A stretch of DNA of 43,798 nucleotides from an uncultured Gammaproteobacteria bacterium. GTDB taxonomy: Bacteria; Pseudomonadota; Gammaproteobacteria; Pseudomonadales; Pseudohongiellaceae. The stretch is taken from contig CAJXPR010000019.1 of NCBI GenBank assembly GCA_913058135.1, positions 1-43,798 on the forward strand. The letters are read 5' to 3'. A model generated the notes under the pieces. The model was not told the origin of the DNA, did no database searches, and was given only the letters and a program-made list of their open reading frames with translations. Below, piece by piece: positions 6,909 through 15,377 of the stretch. A program made the translations under genes and the position numbers. Position 1 is the stretch's first letter. Each line of letters begins with the position of its first letter.

Positions 6909-8702
6909 ATGATCAGATGGTTACAGAATAAGGGCAAGACCACGGCATGTGCGGCACTGACTGCGCTGTCCCTGGCCGTTGCCGCCGGTGTCGGTCACGC
7001 CGCCGATGAGCGTGTTGGCGACTTTGCGTTGCTGGATCATGAAGGTTATTTCCACCACATGGCCTGGTATGACAATAACAAGGCGGTGGTATTTCTGGTG
7101 CAGGGCAATGGCGCTCAGGAAACGCGCAATGCCATGGCGTCTTTCAGCGAACTGAAAGCCCGGTATGAAGACCAGGGGCTGGTGTTCATGATGATCAATC
7201 CGCTCGGTGAAGATCGAGCGGCAGTGGCGGCTGATGTAGCCGCACTGGGCGTTGATATCCCCGTGCTTATTGATGATGTGCAGGCTGTGTCCGAGTCCAT
7301 CGGTATCGAAACACTGGGCGAAGCCGTGGTATTCGACCCGAAATCTTTCCGCGTGATTTACCGCGGCGCTGCCGATAAGGCATTTGCTGACGCGGTTGCC
7401 AGTGTTGCGGCCGGCGACGCTGTGTCCACCCAGTATGTGGCGGCGCAGGGTGCCAGGGTTGAATATCCCGAGCGCGATATCACCGACGTGTCTTATGAAA
7501 AAGATGTAGCGCCGATCATTGCCGAAAACTGTGCCAGCTGTCACCGTGAAGGCGGCATTGCGCCGTTTGCACTGAACAGTCATGCCATGGTCCAGGGCTG
7601 GTCGCCGATGATCCGCGAAGTGTTGATGACAAAGCGGATGCCGCCGGGTCAGATTGATCCGCACATCAACGAGTTCCGCAACAGCTATGTGGTGCCATTT
7701 GAAGACCAGCGTAAATTGCTGGACTGGATTGCCGCTGGTTCGCAGAAAGATGGCAACACCGATCCGCTGGCCATGCTTGAGTGGCCCCCGACAGAATGGG
7801 CATTCGGTGAACCTGATTACATCATCGAAGTTCCCAAACAGGCGGTGCCGGCTACCGGTGTGCTTGATTACCGGTATGAATTCATTCCGATCAACCTGCC
7901 TGATGGCAAGGATCGTTATGTCAAGGCCAGCCAGTATATGCCGGGGGACCGAACCGTACTGCACCACACCCTGAACGCTCTGTTCGGACCGGGCGAGCGT
8001 CCCAGCGGCAGTGGCTTTGTGGGTACGCCTGATCCGAATCTGGCCTACATTACACCCTACATCCCGGGTGCTGCGCCCTACGTTGAAGAGCCCAACACCG
8101 GTGGTTTGCTGGAAGATGGTTCCACCATCGCCATCCAGCTGCACTACACCACAACGGGCCGCGAAACCGAAGATGCCAGCCGTATCGGTGTCTGGTTCTA
8201 CGACGAGGACGAAATACCACAAGAGCGGATGACAGGTGAGTGCGCGTGTATTTTCACACCGACGTGGACCACAATTCCGGCCTATGATCCCAACTTCGAG
8301 ATGTCGGCTCAAATCGAGATTCCGGATGATGCGTATCTGCACAGCTTCCTGCCGCACATGCATTTCCGCGGCAAGTACATGCGCTTTGATGCCCATCTGC
8401 CTGATGGCACCGTGAAGCCCTTGATCAACATCGCCAACTACAACTACAACTGGCAGATGGAATACAAGCTGGAAGAGCCCATGCTGGTGCCTGCGGGTAC
8501 CCGGGTTGTGGCTACTGGCGCCTTTGACAATTCGGAGCAGAACAAGGCCAACCCCGATCCGTCACGTGATGTGCCCTGGGGTGACCAGAGCTGGGACGAG
8601 ATGTTCTTCGGTCAGGTGTATTACAAGTTTGCCGACCAGAGCCGCTATGCTGTCGCCGAGAGCGAACAGGCTGACAGTAATCTGGTCTCCGCGGCGCAAT
8701 AA
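6909..8702 (+). CDS. Redoxin-cytochrome c-PHM-type copper monooxygenase fusion
   Basis: A periplasmic multidomain protein of 597 residues. A signal peptide (to about residue 31, ending GHAAD) leads into a redoxin/AhpC-TSA-like domain (about 35-175), a heme c site CASCH (208-212), and a domain like the peptidylglycine/dopamine beta monooxygenase copper core. I can align all PHM copper ligands: His352-His353 (HHTL), His412 (QLHY), His483 and His485 (HMH) and Met565 (DEMF). The expected redoxin cysteine is absent; the stretch reads QGNGAQETRNA where relatives have GxxCP. The family probably hydroxylates an unknown substrate, with heme c possibly replacing ascorbate as electron donor; this is inference. 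Start ATG 6909 has GGAGG 5 nt upstream. Confidence 0.85.
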   Translation: MIRWLQNKGKTTACAALTALSLAVAAGVGHAADERVGDFALLDHEGYFHHMAWYDNNKAVVFLVQGNGAQETRNAMASFSELKARYEDQGLVFMMINPLGEDRAAVAADVAALGVDIPVLIDDVQAVSESIGIETLGEAVVFDPKSFRVIYRGAADKAFADAVASVAAGDAVSTQYVAAQGARVEYPERDITDVSYEKDVAPIIAENCASCHREGGIAPFALNSHAMVQGWSPMIREVLMTKRMPPGQIDPHINEFRNSYVVPFEDQRKLLDWIAAGSQKDGNTDPLAMLEWPPTEWAFGEPDYIIEVPKQAVPATGVLDYRYEFIPINLPDGKDRYVKASQYMPGDRTVLHHTLNALFGPGERPSGSGFVGTPDPNLAYITPYIPGAAPYVEEPNTGGLLEDGSTIAIQLHYTTTGRETEDASRIGVWFYDEDEIPQERMTGECACIFTPTWTTIPAYDPNFEMSAQIEIPDDAYLHSFLPHMHFRGKYMRFDAHLPDGTVKPLINIANYNYNWQMEYKLEEPMLVPAGTRVVATGAFDNSEQNKANPDPSRDVPWGDQSWDEMFFGQVYYKFADQSRYAVAESEQADSNLVSAAQ

Positions 8703-8715
8703 CATGCTCAGTCTT

Positions 8716-8739
8716 CTCCCCGGGACCTGTCCCCGGGAG
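8716..8739 (+). terminator. GC-rich hairpin downstream of the fusion gene
   Basis: CTCCC-C-GGGAC-CT-GTCCC-C-GGGAG forms a 10-bp stem with one C/C mismatch, 13 nt after the stop codon. It lacks a U-tract and precedes the true terminator by about 40 nt. It may protect the 3' end of the mRNA from exonucleases. Confidence 0.45.
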
Positions 8740-8775
8740 CAGGAGCAGGCAAACGGCGCAGGCTAAAAGCGAAAC

Positions 8776-8809
8776 AAAAAAGGGGAAGCAGAAATGCTTC
8801 CCTTTTTTT
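8776..8809. terminator. Strong Rho-independent terminator
   Basis: An A-tract, the stem GGGAAGCA/TGCTTCCC with a GAAA loop, and a run of seven T (8803-8809). The A-tract on the left would let it work on the minus strand too, though no minus-strand gene ends here. Confidence 0.88.
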
Positions 8810-8904
8810 GTTTCAGGCTCCGGGCCCGTTGGGCAAAGCGCTTGTGTCCTGCCTGACGCTGGTGTACAACCGAGGTTCTGTCTGACTACAAAATCATCAT
8901 CATT

Positions 8905-10158
8905 ATGAAAATGACTTTTCCGCAGGCCTGGCTCAGCATTCTGGTGTTATCAGCCGGCATATCGGGCGGCGCGTCAGCATTGCCACGAGCAGAACCGGAA
9001 GCGCTGGGATTTTCTGCTGCACGACTGGCACTGATTACTGACACCCTCCAGCACTATGTGGATGCTGGTCATGTCCCGGGGGCAGTTGCTGGTATTGCCC
9101 GGCACGGTCGCATTGTGTATCTGGAGAGCTTTGGCTGGCAGGATGTGGAACAACAGGTTCCTATGCGCAGCGATGCCATGTTCCAGATTCGCTCAATGAG
9201 CAAGCCCGTGATATCGCTGGCGATCATGCAATTGATTGAGCGGGGCCAGCTGCAACTGGACGACCCCTTGTCGAAGTTCATCCCGGCAGTCGCTGACATG
9301 AACGTGCTCGCTGACGTTACCGATTTGGATGGTGCCACCCGGCCGGCTGCGCGACAGATCACCATTGCTGACCTGCTGCTGCACGTTAGCGGACTGAGCC
9401 ATCGCAACAGCGTCCTGTACAGTTCCCGTGATGTGCGCTCACGCGCGGATACATTAGCGCAACTGGTTGACAAGGTTGCCCGCGAGCCATTGATTGCAGA
9501 CCCGGGCTCCGTCTGGAACTACAGTATCTCCACGACAGTCCTGGGGCGTGTGGTGGAAATCGTGTCCGGCCAGGCACTGGACGATTATCTGCAGGCATCA
9601 GTTCTGGGTCCGCTGGGCATGCCGGATACCGGGTTTCATGTGCCGGCAGAAAAAATTGCCCAGCGTGTCCATGTCTACCGCCTGAGCCCGGACGGGGTGC
9701 AACGGGAGCCGGATATGGACATACCGATCACGCAGGATCCGCCTCTGCTTGAAGGCGCCGCTGGTCTGGTTAGCACCGTGCCGGACTACCTGCGCTTTCT
9801 GCAGGCATTCATGAATCATGGCGAACTGGACGGTCAGCGCGTACTGAGTGAGACCGGTGTCGAGCTGATGACCCAAAACCAGTTGCCGGATGCCGTATTA
9901 CCGATTGCCCTCAATCCGCAACGTCCCATGCACGACCTGGGCTGGGGTTACGGCTTCAGTGTTGTGATTGATGCAACCCAGAGCGGGTTCGCACGTAACA
10001 ATGGCGAGTTCGGCTGGAATGGCTCCCTGGGCACATTCTCCTGGGCCGATCCGGAAACCGGCACCGTCGCCGTACTGATGATGCAGATACAGCCATCGGG
10101 CGCGTACAATCTATCGGCCCTGTTCAAGTCTCTGGTTTCGCAGTCGATAACCCAATAA
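8905..10158 (+). CDS. Serine hydrolase, beta-lactamase fold (family VIII-type esterase)
   Basis: An exported 417-residue serine hydrolase of the class C beta-lactamase/penicillin-binding fold. The signal peptide ends about residue 25 (GGASALPR). The catalytic SxxK is Ser97-Met-Ser-Lys100, the Tyr motif is Tyr206-Ser-Ile rather than YxN, and the third motif is W371-N-G. That combination is typical of family VIII carboxylesterases rather than true beta-lactamases, so an esterase on small acyl esters is more likely than antibiotic hydrolysis. The ATG at 8905 has no Shine-Dalgarno; the context is an ATC/ATT-rich run. The diguanylate cyclase gene follows 18 nt downstream, probably cotranscribed. 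Substrate unknown. Confidence 0.88.
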   Translation: MKMTFPQAWLSILVLSAGISGGASALPRAEPEALGFSAARLALITDTLQHYVDAGHVPGAVAGIARHGRIVYLESFGWQDVEQQVPMRSDAMFQIRSMSKPVISLAIMQLIERGQLQLDDPLSKFIPAVADMNVLADVTDLDGATRPAARQITIADLLLHVSGLSHRNSVLYSSRDVRSRADTLAQLVDKVAREPLIADPGSVWNYSISTTVLGRVVEIVSGQALDDYLQASVLGPLGMPDTGFHVPAEKIAQRVHVYRLSPDGVQREPDMDIPITQDPPLLEGAAGLVSTVPDYLRFLQAFMNHGELDGQRVLSETGVELMTQNQLPDAVLPIALNPQRPMHDLGWGYGFSVVIDATQSGFARNNGEFGWNGSLGTFSWADPETGTVAVLMMQIQPSGAYNLSALFKSLVSQSITQ

Positions 10159-10176
10159 AGTCCGGGGATCAGAGTT

Positions 10177-11913
10177 ATGGCGTACGCCATCCGAATAGCG
10201 CGGTTTGTGGCTGGTATGTTGGTGTTACTGCTGCCAGGTATACTGAGCGCCCAGAGTTTGCCGGCAATTGATGTCAATCAGCACAACGTTACCCGGCTAG
10301 CCGGTGTTGCACAGTTCGCGGTCAGTGACACTGACTTGCCGCTGGCCGAAGTGCAGGGTGGGGAATTCCGTATACTGTGGCCGGCGGACATTGCCCGCGG
10401 CCTGACCGATCAGGTGCACTGGCTGCGCTTCAGCGTGACAAACAGCGCTGACCATGCGGTTGACTGGGTCATGCATGGGGACAGCAATTATCTGGATGTC
10501 ATGCACGTCTATTATCGTGACCGTCAGTACGCTGATCCGCTACCTTCTGCTGAAGAGTATGAGTCGCGCCTGCTGACTGACCGGCAACCTTTCTCTGCCA
10601 GAATGCTGGACTATCGCAAACTGGCATTCGCGCACGTTACCCCGGCTGGTGCCGCCACCGACATCTACATGGCGGTGAGCTATGAACAGGCAGATGCCAT
10701 GCGGCTCGATTTTTCTGTGTACGATCGTAGCTATTTTGATGATCGCAGTCGGACTGAGTATCTGCTGTTCGGGGCCTGGTACGGCATACTGCTGCTATTG
10801 CTGCTCGGGTCGATACTGTTGGCGATTGTGATGCACCAGCGCAGCGCAGGCTATTATGCTGCCTTTATCGCCAGCACAGCGCTGATGTGGGCCTTGCTCA
10901 ACGGGCTTGGGTTCCAGTATGTGTGGAGCGACAACCTCTATCTGCAAAACCAGGGATTTCACCTGAGTTACCTGTTGTTTGCGTTTTGCGCTTTCCAGTT
11001 TTCGCGCCAGTTCCTGCGCCTGCAGGAGATACTGCCGCAGTTGGACCGAGTCATGTGGACGACACAATGGCTTATGGTGGTGGCGGCGTGCCTGCGCTTG
11101 CTGGGTAATCACGACCTAGTATTGATACTGTCCTATCTGGCGCTGGCATCAACCATGTTGTTGCCAGTGGTCGGTCTGCTGGCGTGGCAGCGAGGTATGC
11201 GACATGCACGCTGGTTCTCAATTGCCTGGCTGGTCTACTCAATGACGCTGACCCTGGCAGTGCTGAATGCCGCCACTGCGTTTCCGGGCTGGAGCATGGA
11301 CAGGGCGCTGGCATTTGTGCAGGCTGGCACGATGGTGGAAGTAGTGTTGCTGATGCTGGCTATTGGTGAGCGTGTTCTGCAGATAGAACACGAGCGGCGC
11401 GAGGCGTTGGATCTGGCGCATCGGGATCCGCTGACGGGTCTTGGCAACCGGCGACTTCTGGTGAACGCATACCAGCGCTTGACCAGCCGTTTCCAGCAAA
11501 GCGGCGTGCCCGTATTTCTCGGATTGTTGGATCTGGACGAATTCAAGGCAATAAACGACCGCTACGGACACGATGCTGGCGATGCCATCCTGTGCCGGCT
11601 GGCCGATCTGCTGCAGCAGCACAGCCGTGGCGAAGACACCTGCATTCGCTATGGCGGTGACGAATTCGTGCTGTTGGTACAGGCGGACAGCATGCAGGCT
11701 GTGGAGCTTATCGTCGAGAGAATCCGAACGCGTTTTGCCGAGCGCCCGACAGTGTTTGGCGGGCAGATGATCCGCCATACGCTGAGTGCCGGCGTAATTA
11801 CTGCACTCGACCGGGAGGTTAACCTGTCACCCGCGGAAATGCTTATGAAGGTTGACCTGGCGCTTTACGAGGCAAAAAATAGTGGGCGGAATCGCACTAT
11901 TGTGCGCGTCTGA
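10177..11913 (+). CDS. Membrane diguanylate cyclase with 7TMR-DISM sensor
   Basis: Makes cyclic di-GMP from two GTP. A signal peptide (to about residue 28) is followed by a periplasmic 7TMR-DISM extracellular beta domain (about 30-180), a block of seven membrane helices (about 195-395), a short coiled linker and a C-terminal GGDEF domain. The active site GGDEF is intact at residues 493-497. An intact inhibitory I-site RGED (484-487) lies exactly five residues before it, so product inhibition is expected. The sensor domain of this class often binds carbohydrates or other small ligands; the ligand here is unknown. It sits 18 nt after the esterase gene, and GGGG before the ATG may serve as ribosome binding site. 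Confidence 0.93.
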   Translation: MAYAIRIARFVAGMLVLLLPGILSAQSLPAIDVNQHNVTRLAGVAQFAVSDTDLPLAEVQGGEFRILWPADIARGLTDQVHWLRFSVTNSADHAVDWVMHGDSNYLDVMHVYYRDRQYADPLPSAEEYESRLLTDRQPFSARMLDYRKLAFAHVTPAGAATDIYMAVSYEQADAMRLDFSVYDRSYFDDRSRTEYLLFGAWYGILLLLLLGSILLAIVMHQRSAGYYAAFIASTALMWALLNGLGFQYVWSDNLYLQNQGFHLSYLLFAFCAFQFSRQFLRLQEILPQLDRVMWTTQWLMVVAACLRLLGNHDLVLILSYLALASTMLLPVVGLLAWQRGMRHARWFSIAWLVYSMTLTLAVLNAATAFPGWSMDRALAFVQAGTMVEVVLLMLAIGERVLQIEHERREALDLAHRDPLTGLGNRRLLVNAYQRLTSRFQQSGVPVFLGLLDLDEFKAINDRYGHDAGDAILCRLADLLQQHSRGEDTCIRYGGDEFVLLVQADSMQAVELIVERIRTRFAERPTVFGGQMIRHTLSAGVITALDREVNLSPAEMLMKVDLALYEAKNSGRNRTIVRV

Positions 11914-11953
11914 TATTGTCCGGGCGAGGCAGGCGGCAGCCGGTATCAATCAT

Positions 11954-11981
11954 TGATCATGGCTTTTTGATGCCATGATCA
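11954..11981. terminator. Hairpin at convergent gene ends
   Basis: TGATCATGGC (11954-11963) and GCCATGATCA (11972-11981) form a perfect 10-bp stem with an 8-nt loop. It spans the last codons and stop of the glycosyltransferase gene and lies 41 nt past the cyclase stop. No clear U-tract on either strand, so bidirectional 3'-end function is only suggested. Confidence 0.45.
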
Positions 11982-12769
11982 GTCCAGTAAATCCCTTGCC
12001 GGGCATTCTCCAGCCGTAACGTCTTGTTTGCTTTCACCGTAGCAGGGTCCTTGTAACCGCGTTTGTGATCCAGATGAATGACAATGGCGTTGTAGCGTAC
12101 ATGCTTGGGTTTGATGCCCAGATTGATCAGGCGCACACCGAACTCACGGTCCAGCCCGCCCCACGCCATGCGTTCGTCGAAACCGTTGATGGCAAGCACA
12201 TCCTGGCGCCACGCCGAACCATTGGAACCCTTGAAATTGCAGCGTGTCGGTGTCAGCCGGTTGAACCATTTTGCCAGTGCCGGGCCCGCAGTGAGCTTGC
12301 TGTTCTTGTAGCTAGCCGGTAATCCATGTTTTTTTAGCCAGGGCAGATCAAAACAACGGCCACTGAGTATGTCGTCGCGGTCAATCCGGGTGCTGGTTGA
12401 CATGGGCAGCTTGTGGTAGCCGCCGGAGAGATAATATCCAGGTTCCGACTCTCGCGCGTGAACGGCAAGAAAGTCGCGTCGGGGTATACAGTCCCCATCG
12501 GAGAAAACCAGGTATTCCCCTGCAGCACTGGCGATCGCCTGATTCAGGATGGCACATTTACGGAACCCCAGATCTTCCTGCCAGACATGTTTGATGTCCA
12601 GCCCCGACTCATGCCGAAACCGGTCAATCAGCGCCCTGGTGTCGGGGCCTGAGCCGTCGTCACCAATGATCAGTTCGAAGTCCCGGTGCTCCTGCACACT
12701 ATAACCCCAGAGTACTTTCTCCAGCCAGACAGGGGAATTGTAAGTCGTCACGATTACCGACAGTTTCAT
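11957..12769 (-). CDS. Family 2 glycosyltransferase
   Basis: A GT-A fold glycosyltransferase of about 270 residues that should transfer a sugar from a nucleotide donor. The N-terminus MKLSVIVTTYNSPVWLEKVL, the ELIIGDDGSGPDT block and the metal-binding FSDGDCIPRRDF (the DxD-like site) are classic GT2 signatures. A later block (MAWGGLDREFGVRLINLG) resembles the C-terminal galactosyltransferase motif that contacts the acceptor. No membrane segment. I chose ATG 12769 because the open frame further upstream overlaps the FkbM gene and the motif begins right at this Met. It lies 10 nt downstream of the FkbM methyltransferase gene, so both probably modify the same surface glycan. Acceptor unknown. 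Confidence 0.9.
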   Translation of the reverse strand: MKLSVIVTTYNSPVWLEKVLWGYSVQEHRDFELIIGDDGSGPDTRALIDRFRHESGLDIKHVWQEDLGFRKCAILNQAIASAAGEYLVFSDGDCIPRRDFLAVHARESEPGYYLSGGYHKLPMSTSTRIDRDDILSGRCFDLPWLKKHGLPASYKNSKLTAGPALAKWFNRLTPTRCNFKGSNGSAWRQDVLAINGFDERMAWGGLDREFGVRLINLGIKPKHVRYNAIVIHLDHKRGYKDPATVKANKTLRLENARQGIYWTDHGIKKP

Positions 12770-12779
12770 ACGGTCACTT

Positions 12780-13724
12780 TCATACGGCCATTTGGTCAGA
12801 TACCGGGGCATCCTGCTTGCTGGTTGCCGGGCCGTGGGCGGCCAGCAGAAACACAGAATTCATTCGATTGTGCAGTATACGCTGGTAACCGCGCTGAATC
12901 AGCAGGGCAAAAATATCCTCGTCCCACAAATGCGGTGAGTTTTCGATAATAATCAGTTTAGCCAGCAAGGTATCCGGCGCTTCCCGGAGATAAGGGGCCA
13001 TGGCCTTGTCTTCGGCACCTTCAATATCAATTTTGATAACATCGACGTGCCGGATCTGCTGTTCCTGAAGAACAGCCAGCAATGGTTTGCATCTAATGAT
13101 CACATCGGTCCTGCGCGGGTCAGTGTCAGACAACCGGGAACGGTTGTGATCACTGATACTGCTGGCGCCCAGATTGCTGCTGTCCAGCTGCAGCACAAAC
13201 TGGCTCTCGCGGTCAGCCACGCCGATTTCCAGCACGGCCAGTGCGAACGTGCTGTGCTGCGACGCATTGGCTGTGGTATTGAATAGCAGCCGCTGACGGG
13301 TAGCCGGATTGGGTTCAAATGCCAGAATGCGTCCGCCCTCGCCAATTACCTGCATGGCCGTCAAGGTGTAAAGCCCGATATTGGCACCGATATCCAGAAA
13401 GACTCCGTCTTCAGGCAGATGGTCGCGAAGCAATTGGCGTTCCTGCAGATCGTAGCGCCAGGGCGTGAAAACGAATTTTTTCTCTGAATAATTGTCGGTG
13501 AACTGACAGCGCAGGTTGATGCCGCCGACGCGGATGTCCACAGGCAATGTTGTCAATCTGGTCATGATCCTGCGCAACACGGGTGCCAGCAGCCGACTGC
13601 TGCGAGGGCCGTGCTCGCGGTGACAGAGGGCCAGCAGGTGGTTCAGTGCCGGTGCAGGAGCAAGACTGCCAAATGGCAATGGGGTGCGCACATCATCAGG
13701 TGCGGCGTTTTGCGTCTCGGCCAT
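12780..13724 (-). CDS. FkbM-family methyltransferase
   Basis: A 314-residue SAM-dependent O-methyltransferase. Motif I is GVFLDIGANIGLYTLTAM, followed by the acidic RILAFEPNP, and the FkbM-typical VDVIKIDIEGAEDKAM block lies in the C-terminal half. Family members methylate sugars or polyketides; with the GT2 gene 10 nt downstream, a sugar of a surface glycan is the likely target. The open frame extends back to 13967, but a near-consensus promoter at 13746-13774 places the transcript start near 13739, so ATG 13724 (15-nt leader, GAG about 6 nt before it) is the start that fits. No signal peptide, so cytoplasmic. Confidence 0.88.
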   Translation of the reverse strand: MAETQNAAPDDVRTPLPFGSLAPAPALNHLLALCHREHGPRSSRLLAPVLRRIMTRLTTLPVDIRVGGINLRCQFTDNYSEKKFVFTPWRYDLQERQLLRDHLPEDGVFLDIGANIGLYTLTAMQVIGEGGRILAFEPNPATRQRLLFNTTANASQHSTFALAVLEIGVADRESQFVLQLDSSNLGASSISDHNRSRLSDTDPRRTDVIIRCKPLLAVLQEQQIRHVDVIKIDIEGAEDKAMAPYLREAPDTLLAKLIIIENSPHLWDEDIFALLIQRGYQRILHNRMNSVFLLAAHGPATSKQDAPVSDQMAV

Positions 13725-13745
13725 GGTGTGCTCGTGAAGTAGCGG

Positions 13746-13774
13746 GTTATAACTGACTGCGCCAATCATGTCAG
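13746..13774 (-). promoter_or_regulatory. Near-consensus sigma-70 promoter for the FkbM/GT2 operon
   Basis: On the minus strand: CTGACA (13774-13769), a 17-nt spacer, TATAAC (13751-13746); 5 of 6 matches in each box. An inverted repeat ACTGAC (13752-13757) / GTCAGT (13770-13775) covers the spacer and -35, a possible repressor site. Predicted start about 13739. Confidence 0.7.
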
Positions 13775-13902
13775 TGTAAACCGGGTTAGTCCAGTTCGGA
13801 CACATTCGTCGGGTATGAGGCTTGCCTTTAGGCGCCGGTAACTTTAGAGTTTCTGATTGTCGCCGCAAGATGGCTGGTCGACAAACCCAATGCGAGGGCA
13901 CT

Positions 13903-14316
13903 ATGCGAGCACCGCGATTATCACTGACAGCCATACTGGCCGCCGGCCTGGCAGCGTGCGGTGGCATGTCCAGCTATGTCGCACCACCCGCCAATGAGCG
14001 CCTGGTGCCGGAAATTACTGCTGAAGGTACCAAGTTTTTTGTTCTGCAGCGCGACTACCTGAGACCGGCGCAGGATACCGGCGTTGCCCCGATAGCGCCT
14101 CCGCGTGGTCGTACCGGCGACGATTTGATCATGGGTGAACGCAACATCGAGCAGCGCCTGACACTGATCATGGAACGCACAGGCTATTGTCGTGAAGGAT
14201 TCTTCGAATTGTACCGCGAACAGACGCTGACCGGCTTCTCGGTGCGCGGAGAATGCCGTGAAGATGCCACAGAGGCCGACCGTCAGCGCTTTTCCTCCGG
14301 TCCCATTCCCCTTTGA
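13903..14316 (+). CDS. Small lipoprotein of unknown function
   Basis: A 137-residue predicted lipoprotein. The signal peptide MRAPRLSLTAILAAGLAAC ends in a good lipobox (LAAC), with Gly at +2, so outer-membrane sorting is expected. The mature protein has two cysteines (in TGYC and RGEC) that could form a disulfide, and a Pro/Gly-rich middle (APIAPPRGRTGDD). I recognise no domain. The ATG at 13903 has GAGGG about 7 nt upstream; the frame open back to 13822 lacks a plausible start signal. It is followed after 25 nt by an exported esterase gene and then by a ModF-like ATPase gene, suggesting one operon. Function unknown. Confidence 0.75.
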   Translation: MRAPRLSLTAILAAGLAACGGMSSYVAPPANERLVPEITAEGTKFFVLQRDYLRPAQDTGVAPIAPPRGRTGDDLIMGERNIEQRLTLIMERTGYCREGFFELYREQTLTGFSVRGECREDATEADRQRFSSGPIPL

Positions 14317-14341
14317 GCCAAGTAACTGCCCGGATATCCTC

Positions 14342-15373
14342 ATGAACTCAGGAACCAACACTCATCGACTGTCACGCTGGGTCACGCTCTTGTTGCTGAC
14401 ACTGGCCTCCCCGCTGCTATGGGCCCAACAATCAACATCACCGCCCGCGACCGAGCCGGCGCCGACGGCATTGCCGGAAGGCCTGCAAACCGTCTCTTTC
14501 TTCAGTCCGGCAGTGGGACGGCAAATGAAGTTCGATATCGTCCTGCCGCCAGACTACGCGGAATCCGAGGCGCGCTACCCGGTCCTGTATCTGTTGCATG
14601 GGTATATGCAAAACTACACTGTCTGGGGTCGTAATCTGGGTGCGGCGTTCTATGGCCGTAATTTTGCGGACCTGATTGTGGTAATGCCTGATGCCGGTAA
14701 CAGCTGGTATGTCAATTACGCCAGCAACGAAGGCAATCAGCGCAATAACTGGGAAGACCACATTGTGCGTGACGTAATCGGCTACGTGGATACCAATTTC
14801 CGCACCGTTGCGCGTCGCGAAGGACGCGCCATAGCGGGTCTGTCCATGGGCGGATATGGTGCGATCATGCTGGGCCTGCGCCATCCCGGGATGTTCATTT
14901 CCATGGCCAGTACCAGCGGCGCGCTGGCGCATGCCAGGGATCGTGCCGCAGCCATTGCTGCGGGTCAGCCACCACCGGCGGCGCGCAGCATCCAGGATTC
15001 GCCGGAGCTTGCGCGCGCCGATGCCTTTATTTCGCAGATCATTGATATCCCCGGTTTCAGCAGCCAGGATGAGCGCAACCCCAAAGGTACCGATTTCGAG
15101 ACTGTTGAACAGGCACAAGCCTATGATCCGTTCCACATCATTTATGATGTACCCAAAAGCCAGTTGCCTCATATCTATCTCGATAGCGGAATCGATGACG
15201 GGCTGATCACTGATGCTCTCGAGTTCATGCAGATTCTGCTTATCAATGATCTTCCGTTTGACTATATGCAGGCACAGGGCCGGCATAACTCCGAATACTG
15301 GCGTCGCTCCATTGGTCATCTGATGTCGATACAATATGAGGTCATGCAGCGCGCCCTGGGAAACCGGCCCTGA
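14342..15373 (+). CDS. Exported esterase (esterase D/PHB depolymerase-like alpha/beta hydrolase)
   Basis: A secreted or periplasmic serine esterase of about 343 residues. The signal peptide runs to about residue 29 (LASPLLWAQ). The fold features are RYPVLYLLHGYMQNYTVW (oxyanion region), the nucleophile elbow GLSMGGYGA, an acid in LDSGIDDGLI and the histidine in AQGRHNSEYW, matching the esterase D (antigen 85-like) group. Substrates of that group range from feruloyl and acetyl esters to formylglutathione; nothing here decides. I took ATG 14342 because it begins the signal peptide. The ATPase gene starts 4 nt after its stop, so translation may be coupled. Confidence 0.87.
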   Translation: MNSGTNTHRLSRWVTLLLLTLASPLLWAQQSTSPPATEPAPTALPEGLQTVSFFSPAVGRQMKFDIVLPPDYAESEARYPVLYLLHGYMQNYTVWGRNLGAAFYGRNFADLIVVMPDAGNSWYVNYASNEGNQRNNWEDHIVRDVIGYVDTNFRTVARREGRAIAGLSMGGYGAIMLGLRHPGMFISMASTSGALAHARDRAAAIAAGQPPPAARSIQDSPELARADAFISQIIDIPGFSSQDERNPKGTDFETVEQAQAYDPFHIIYDVPKSQLPHIYLDSGIDDGLITDALEFMQILLINDLPFDYMQAQGRHNSEYWRRSIGHLMSIQYEVMQRALGNRP

Positions 15374-15377
15374 TTCT

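Noticed and set aside
6921-8396. Long open frame (491 codons) on the minus strand inside the copper fusion gene
   Set aside because: Fully antisense to a gene with clear domains; the translation shows no recognisable family. It comes from GC-skewed codon use.
8905-10158. Class C beta-lactamase (antibiotic resistance)
   Set aside because: The YxN motif is Tyr-Ser-Ile and the third motif is WNG, which fits family VIII esterases better.
14438-15334. 298-codon minus-strand frame opposite the exported esterase
   Set aside because: Overlaps a gene with a complete catalytic motif set; no family recognised.
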